Below are positions 19,581 through 23,631 of a DNA stretch of 23,631 nucleotides, in pieces (the stretch's first letter is position 1; every line of letters starts with the position of its first letter). The notes beneath the pieces were generated by a model that saw only the letters and a program-made list of their open reading frames with translations, made no database searches and was not told where the DNA came from. The position numbers were made by a program, and so were the translations under genes. Source of the stretch: CAYJMQ01 sp964392415. GTDB lineage: Bacteria > Bdellovibrionota > JACOXK01 > 2-02-FULL-40-11. The stretch spans positions 1-23,631 of the forward strand of contig CAYMPL010000027.1 in NCBI GenBank assembly GCA_964392415.1, written 5' to 3'.

Positions 19581-20894
19581 TTAAACAGCGGTCATAAGGT
19601 CATATGGATAGCCTTCTTTTACAAGACATTGGGCAAAATCCCCCGCCTTATAGGAACCTTTTTCAGAATCAAGATAAGTAAATCCATCGATATCAGGGGC
19701 CTGTCCCGCATTGCGTCCTCTATATAGATTTTTCTTTTCATCCCATCCTTCAATAAGAATTTCCAATTCTGACCCAACGAGCGCTTTGTGTTTTTTCAGA
19801 GAAATTTCGGATTGTAAAAGCAGGAGTATATCTTTTCGTGATTTTTTAATTTTTAATGGAATTTGGTCTGGGAGACTTGCAGAAGGGGTTCCCTCCTCCT
19901 GTGAATAAGTGAAAATCCCGACGCGATCGAATTCCATTTCTTTTACAAAATCATACAATTTTCTAAATTTCTCTTCTGATTCCCCCGGATAGCCGGTAAT
20001 GAAAGAGGTTCGCAGGATAAGATTGGGAAGTTCTCTTTTTAAACGTTCAACGATTTGTCTGATTCGTCTTTGATTAACCCCCCGTTTCATTGCAATGAGA
20101 ATATCATCATCAATATGTTGAAGCGGCATGTCGATATATTTGCAGATTTTCTCCTCTTCCCTGACGAGATGAATCAATTCGTCTGTCAGGCGATCCGGAT
20201 AACAATAGAGCAGCCGTATCCAATGAAGAGAGTTCATTTTTCTGAGCTCTTTTAAAAGATTTGAGAGGCTCGTTTTTCCATCCTTAAGATCAGCGCCATA
20301 AGAAGTCAGATCCTGACCGATGAGGTTTAATTCCTTTACCCCTTCATCTGTAAGAATTTTTGCCTCGGTGACGAGGTTCTCAATCGTCTGGCTCTTTTGA
20401 AAGCCTCGAATGCCTGGAATGATACAAAAGGCGCATTTTCGATCACACCCCTCCGTGAGCTTAAGATATGCGGTGTAGAATGGCATCGAATTGATGCGCG
20501 CATCCGAATAGGTGTGAATATAAGAAGGGATAGAATAGTTTCCCCGCGATTCAGATTCTAAAATGGAAGCAATTTTATAATATTCGCCTGTTCCAATGAA
20601 GTAGTCGACTTCTGGAAAAAGTTTTTCAGCCTCGGACTGATAGCGCTGGACAAGACAGCCGGCAACAACCAATTTTTTGAGAGCCCCTGTTTCTTTAAAC
20701 TGAGCCATCTCTAAGATCGTGTTTATTGATTCTTTTTTGGCATCCTCAATAAATGTGCAGCTGTTTACAACGATCAGTTCCGCGTCTTCAGGGGCGTTCG
20801 TGTATTCATAATTATTTTTGAGGAGCGATCCGAACATAACTTCGGAGTCTACCCGATTTTTAGGGCATCCGAGCGTTACAAAATGAAATTTCAT
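19581..20894 (-). CDS. rimO: Ribosomal protein S12 methylthiotransferase RimO
   Basis: 437 residues, the usual length. RimO is a radical-SAM enzyme that adds a methylthio group to an Asp of ribosomal protein S12. Seen: the N-terminal cluster domain with Cys10 (TLGCPKNRVDSE, which distinguishes RimO from MiaB), Cys46 and Cys80; the radical-SAM motif with Cys150, Cys154 and Cys157 (GCDRKCAFCIIPGIRG); DMPLQHIDD; RTSFITGYPGE; and a C-terminal TRAM-type domain. The start overlaps the yajQ stop (ATGA), so it is translationally coupled to it. No clear terminator follows the stop. Confidence 0.96.
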   Translation of the reverse strand: MKFHFVTLGCPKNRVDSEVMFGSLLKNNYEYTNAPEDAELIVVNSCTFIEDAKKESINTILEMAQFKETGALKKLVVAGCLVQRYQSEAEKLFPEVDYFIGTGEYYKIASILESESRGNYSIPSYIHTYSDARINSMPFYTAYLKLTEGCDRKCAFCIIPGIRGFQKSQTIENLVTEAKILTDEGVKELNLIGQDLTSYGADLKDGKTSLSNLLKELRKMNSLHWIRLLYCYPDRLTDELIHLVREEEKICKYIDMPLQHIDDDILIAMKRGVNQRRIRQIVERLKRELPNLILRTSFITGYPGESEEKFRKLYDFVKEMEFDRVGIFTYSQEEGTPSASLPDQIPLKIKKSRKDILLLLQSEISLKKHKALVGSELEILIEGWDEKKNLYRGRNAGQAPDIDGFTYLDSEKGSYKAGDFAQCLVKEGYPYDLMTAV

Positions 20895-21382
20895 GATTCC
20901 CGTTTCATATTCACGAAATCCATATGTATTCCGTGATCATTCGATTTGAGCATTTTGATGACGGTCTGGAGGTCATCAATATTTTTTCCGGATACGCGAA
21001 GCTGATCTCCCTGAATTTGATTTTGAACCTTAAGGTTTAATTTCTTTATCGATTTTACGATTTCATGGGCTTTTTCAGTGGGGATTCCTTCCTGGATTTT
21101 TAAGGTTTGTTTCGCGCGTCCCTGAAGGGTCGATTCGATATTTCCATATTCGAATGCTTTTAGCGAAATGCCTCGTTTGACGAGCTTTGACTGAAGAATG
21201 TCAAGCACCGCCTTGATTTTAAAATCGTCAGCCGATGTGATAACAATCTGTTTACCATCGGGAAGAATCTCGCTTGCCGTATCTTTTAAATCATAACGCT
21301 GCGCAAGTTCTTTTCGCGCCTGATTGATTGCGTTATCAAGTTCCTGCGAGTCAACTTTACAGACAATATCGAATGAAGGCAT
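20891..21382 (-). CDS. yajQ: YajQ-family nucleotide-binding protein
   Basis: 163 residues from ATG 21382, the same length as E. coli YajQ and beginning with the conserved MPSFDIV; a TTG at 21418 overlapping the ftsK stop would add 12 residues unlike the family. Members have two ferredoxin-like domains and bind nucleotides; some bind cyclic di-GMP and act as transcription co-regulators. Seen: ELDNAINQARKELAQRYDLKDT, FKIKAVLDILQSKLVKRGI, and QTVIKMLKSNDHGIHMDFVNM at the end. It lies between ftsK (32-base gap) and rimO (ATGA overlap). Confidence 0.94.
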   Translation of the reverse strand: MPSFDIVCKVDSQELDNAINQARKELAQRYDLKDTASEILPDGKQIVITSADDFKIKAVLDILQSKLVKRGISLKAFEYGNIESTLQGRAKQTLKIQEGIPTEKAHEIVKSIKKLNLKVQNQIQGDQLRVSGKNIDDLQTVIKMLKSNDHGIHMDFVNMKRES

Positions 21383-21414
21383 GCCCGTTCGGGTATCATA
21401 TCTTTTTTTAGTTG

Positions 21415-23631
21415 TCAAAAAGCCGATGGATTCTTTGTGAGGATTTCTCTCGGTTTAGCCCCATCAGCAGGGCCAATAATGCCGTCGGCTTCCATCTGCT
21501 CAATCATTCTTGCGGCGCGGTTGTATCCAATTCGCAATCTTCGTTGAATCATCGAAATAGAGGCATAACGGCATTTGGCGATAAGTTCCAAAGCTTCTTT
21601 ATATTTTTCATCATCCTGGGCGATATAATCATCCCCCACCTCATCTGTTTTCTTTGAAAGGATTGAAGGCTCATAGTGTGGTTCACCCTGCTCCTTTAAA
21701 TATTCAACCAATTGCTTTACTTCCTGGTCAGAGACATAAGCGCCGTGAACACGAATGACTTTGGAAGTTCCCGGCGGAGAAAAAAGCATATCCCCATTGC
21801 CTAAAAGCTTTTCCGCGCCTGTGCAGTCTAAAATCGTCCGGGAATCAATTTTGGAAGGGACTTGAAATGAAATCCGGCATGAAAAATTTGCTTTAATAAG
21901 CCCCGTTAATACATCAACCGAAGGGCGTTGTGTTGCTACCAAAAGATGAATCCCGGCGGCGCGAGCCATTTGCGCCAGTCTCGCGATGCAGAGCTCAACA
22001 TCTTTGGATCCAACCATCATCAAATCGGCCAATTCATCGATGACTATAATGATGTAAGGGAGTTGATTGGGGAGTTCGACGATCTGTTCTTCCGTATCTA
22101 TTGCCGGGGTAGATTCTTTCAGAATATTTTCGAGATCCTCTTTGGAGGTATCCTGGATTTTTTTGTTATAACTATCGATATTTCTGACGAATAGCTTTGT
22201 CATCAGCGTGTAACGGCGATCCATTTCTTCGACTGCCCATTTCAAAGCGATCGCCGCTTTTTTGGGATCTGTGATGACAGGAAGAAGAAGATGGGGAATG
22301 CCATCATAGATTGAGAGTTCGAGCATTTTCGGATCTATCATCAGGAATCTTAACTGATGGGGTGTATATCTGAAGAGAAGACTGCTCACGATAGAATTGA
22401 TGAAAACCGATTTTCCGGAGCCGGTTGCCCCTGCAACCAAAAGATGAGGCATGCGCGCAAGATCCGCAATGATCGGCTCACCAGAAATATTTTTCCCGAG
22501 TGAGAGGGGGAGCCGGTACTTTAAGCTCTTAAAGTCATTTCCCTGCAGGATTTCTTTGAGACGAATGATTTCTCTTTGTTCATTGGGGAGTTCAATCCCG
22601 ACGACCGATTTCCCCGGGATAGGGGCTACAATCCGGACAGAGAGCGCGCTCAAAGCCAATGAAAGGTCATCGGCAAGATTGACAATTTTGCTGACTTTAA
22701 TGCCAGGCGCCGGTTCAAATTCATAGACGGTGATAATCGGGCCCGGGCGAACCTCAACCACGCGCCCTTCAACATTAAAGTCTTTTAGTTTTTGTTCAAG
22801 AATTCTTGCGTTTTTGAGGAGGGTTTCCTTATCGACTTGAACTTTCTCTATATTATCTGAAAGAATACCCAGTTTAGGGAGTTTAAAATTTCCTTTAGGT
22901 GTCACAAATTCGTATGGGGGCTTCACCAGACGGGATTTTTTGGCTGTTTCCGGGGGGGCTTGAGTGTCATCAAGAAATTCAATATCCCCCGCCGAATCTG
23001 AAGATGGCGCTCTTTCAAAAGATTCCTCGATGATATCATCGTTTTCTGCGATTTCTGAAAATTCATCTTTTTCTTCTGACTCCGGTTGTGTTTCAATGAC
23101 CATCGGCTCATCTTCAAATACAGGGGCCTCTGATTCATAAGATTCAGTTTCCGCTGCGTCAAATTCATTCGGTTCGAAAGTCTCTTCTTTTAATTTACGA
23201 ACGGGTCGGGATTTAAAAAATGGAAGGAGCGAGAAAAGTTTTAAAAAGAGAGAGACCATCGACATGCCCGCTGCAACGAGTGAAATGTTCAAGGACAAAA
23301 TGGAAGAAGCGGCGATTCCTCCCAAAATAATGATGGATGAACCCACCTTATTGAAATAGGGGAGGAGTATGGATGTGACAATATGTCCGGTAAATCCGCC
23401 GGCCAGTAAGCTTTGGTCTTTCAGATGAATAGTTTTAAAAGAGAGAGATAAAAATCCGCAGGCGAAGAGAATGAGCAATAGAAAGCCAAAGATTCTGGGC
23501 CATTTCCGTGTGATCGACATCGGGAAAAAACAGAGAATCGAAAGAAAAATGACGGGGAAAAGAACAAGAAAGGCGCTTAATCCAAATGTCTGGAAGAGAA
23601 GATCGGCAGTGTATGAGCCAACCAGACCTGT
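21415..23631 (-). CDS. ftsK: DNA translocase FtsK/SpoIIIE (5' end off window)
   Basis: 738 residues are visible and the frame stays open to the right edge, so the Met at 23520 is internal. The part before it (GLVGSYTADLLFQTFGL) matches the first membrane segments of FtsK. Membrane helices fill the N-terminal ~130 residues, then an acidic Glu/Asp/Ser-rich linker, then the alpha/beta motor with Walker A AGATGSGKSVFINS, Walker B IIIVIDELADLMM, and MARAAGIHLLVATQRPSVDVLTGLIKANF. The winged-helix gamma domain (RRLRIGYNRAARMIEQMEADGIIG) at the C-terminus reads KOPS-type polarity sequences. It pumps chromosomal DNA at the division septum. yajQ follows after 32 bases. Confidence 0.97.
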   Translation of the reverse strand, partial: TGLVGSYTADLLFQTFGLSAFLVLFPVIFLSILCFFPMSITRKWPRIFGFLLLILFACGFLSLSFKTIHLKDQSLLAGGFTGHIVTSILLPYFNKVGSSIIILGGIAASSILSLNISLVAAGMSMVSLFLKLFSLLPFFKSRPVRKLKEETFEPNEFDAAETESYESEAPVFEDEPMVIETQPESEEKDEFSEIAENDDIIEESFERAPSSDSAGDIEFLDDTQAPPETAKKSRLVKPPYEFVTPKGNFKLPKLGILSDNIEKVQVDKETLLKNARILEQKLKDFNVEGRVVEVRPGPIITVYEFEPAPGIKVSKIVNLADDLSLALSALSVRIVAPIPGKSVVGIELPNEQREIIRLKEILQGNDFKSLKYRLPLSLGKNISGEPIIADLARMPHLLVAGATGSGKSVFINSIVSSLLFRYTPHQLRFLMIDPKMLELSIYDGIPHLLLPVITDPKKAAIALKWAVEEMDRRYTLMTKLFVRNIDSYNKKIQDTSKEDLENILKESTPAIDTEEQIVELPNQLPYIIIVIDELADLMMVGSKDVELCIARLAQMARAAGIHLLVATQRPSVDVLTGLIKANFSCRISFQVPSKIDSRTILDCTGAEKLLGNGDMLFSPPGTSKVIRVHGAYVSDQEVKQLVEYLKEQGEPHYEPSILSKKTDEVGDDYIAQDDEKYKEALELIAKCRYASISMIQRRLRIGYNRAARMIEQMEADGIIGPADGAKPREILTKNPSAF

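Noticed and set aside
21415..23520. ftsK starting at the Met at 23520
   Set aside because: The frame is open to base 23631 and the extra 37 residues match the first FtsK membrane segments, so this Met is internal.
1..23631. CRISPR array, complete insertion sequence, rRNA or tRNA gene
   Set aside because: No regularly spaced repeats, no transposase-like protein, and no tRNA cloverleaf or rRNA signature noticed on reading either strand.

Overview
The window comes from a Gram-negative (diderm) bacterium of moderate GC content. It carries a BamD-type outer-membrane assembly lipoprotein, FtsK, MltG, RecA, AlaS, RimO and YajQ. Promoter-like sites fit sigma-70 and sigma-54 recognition. A deltaproteobacterium-like or candidate-phylum lineage is plausible from the mix of FHA/TPR proteins and an AstA/AstD cluster, but this is inference; no rRNA or other taxonomic marker was compared.

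Left edge (1-2100, minus strand): this is the most interesting part. A secreted protein with a C-terminal formylglycine-generating-enzyme (SUMF1, C-type-lectin) fold ends in a run of NNC codons. Their residues (His, Tyr, Phe, Asp, Val, Ile, Asn) are what adenine mutagenesis of AAC codons produces. A large GC-rich hairpin follows the stop codon. Beyond it, in the same direction, is a small ORF resembling the N-terminal module of HRDC-type accessory proteins of diversity-generating retroelements (DGRs). I read this as the variable-protein end of a DGR whose template repeat and reverse transcriptase lie to the left of base 1.

2011-3004: a 324-base structured intergenic stretch and two overlapping small unknown genes. 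3001-7698: a plus-strand run of pgpA, pncC (cinA C-terminal type), recA and alaS, tightly coupled except before alaS.

7699-8402: a decaying accessory patch with the C-terminal stub of a HigB/Gp49-type toxin, its intact XRE antitoxin, and an internally deleted O-methyltransferase. 8399-9870 (minus): a TPR protein and a BamD-like lipoprotein. They diverge from the next operon by only 36 bases, where two promoters appear to share one TATATATAT tract.

9907-16693: a plus-strand operon of class-III aminotransferase, M20 deacylase, AstA, AstD, RuvX and MltG, mostly joined by ATGA overlaps. The first four look like an arginine/ornithine succinyltransferase-type pathway in which an M20 enzyme could replace AstE; AstB is absent.

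16713-19525: a minus-strand pair (FHA-TM-TPR protein and an FG-GAP/EF-hand-like protein) behind a sigma-54-like promoter, a small four-helix membrane protein, and a 24-residue hydrophobic peptide behind a second sigma-54-like promoter. Each sigma-54 site has a palindrome about 125-140 bases upstream. 19581-23631 (minus): ftsK (running off the right edge), yajQ and rimO, the last two joined by an ATGA overlap. Eight ATGA junctions occur in the window, so translational coupling is a habit of this genome.
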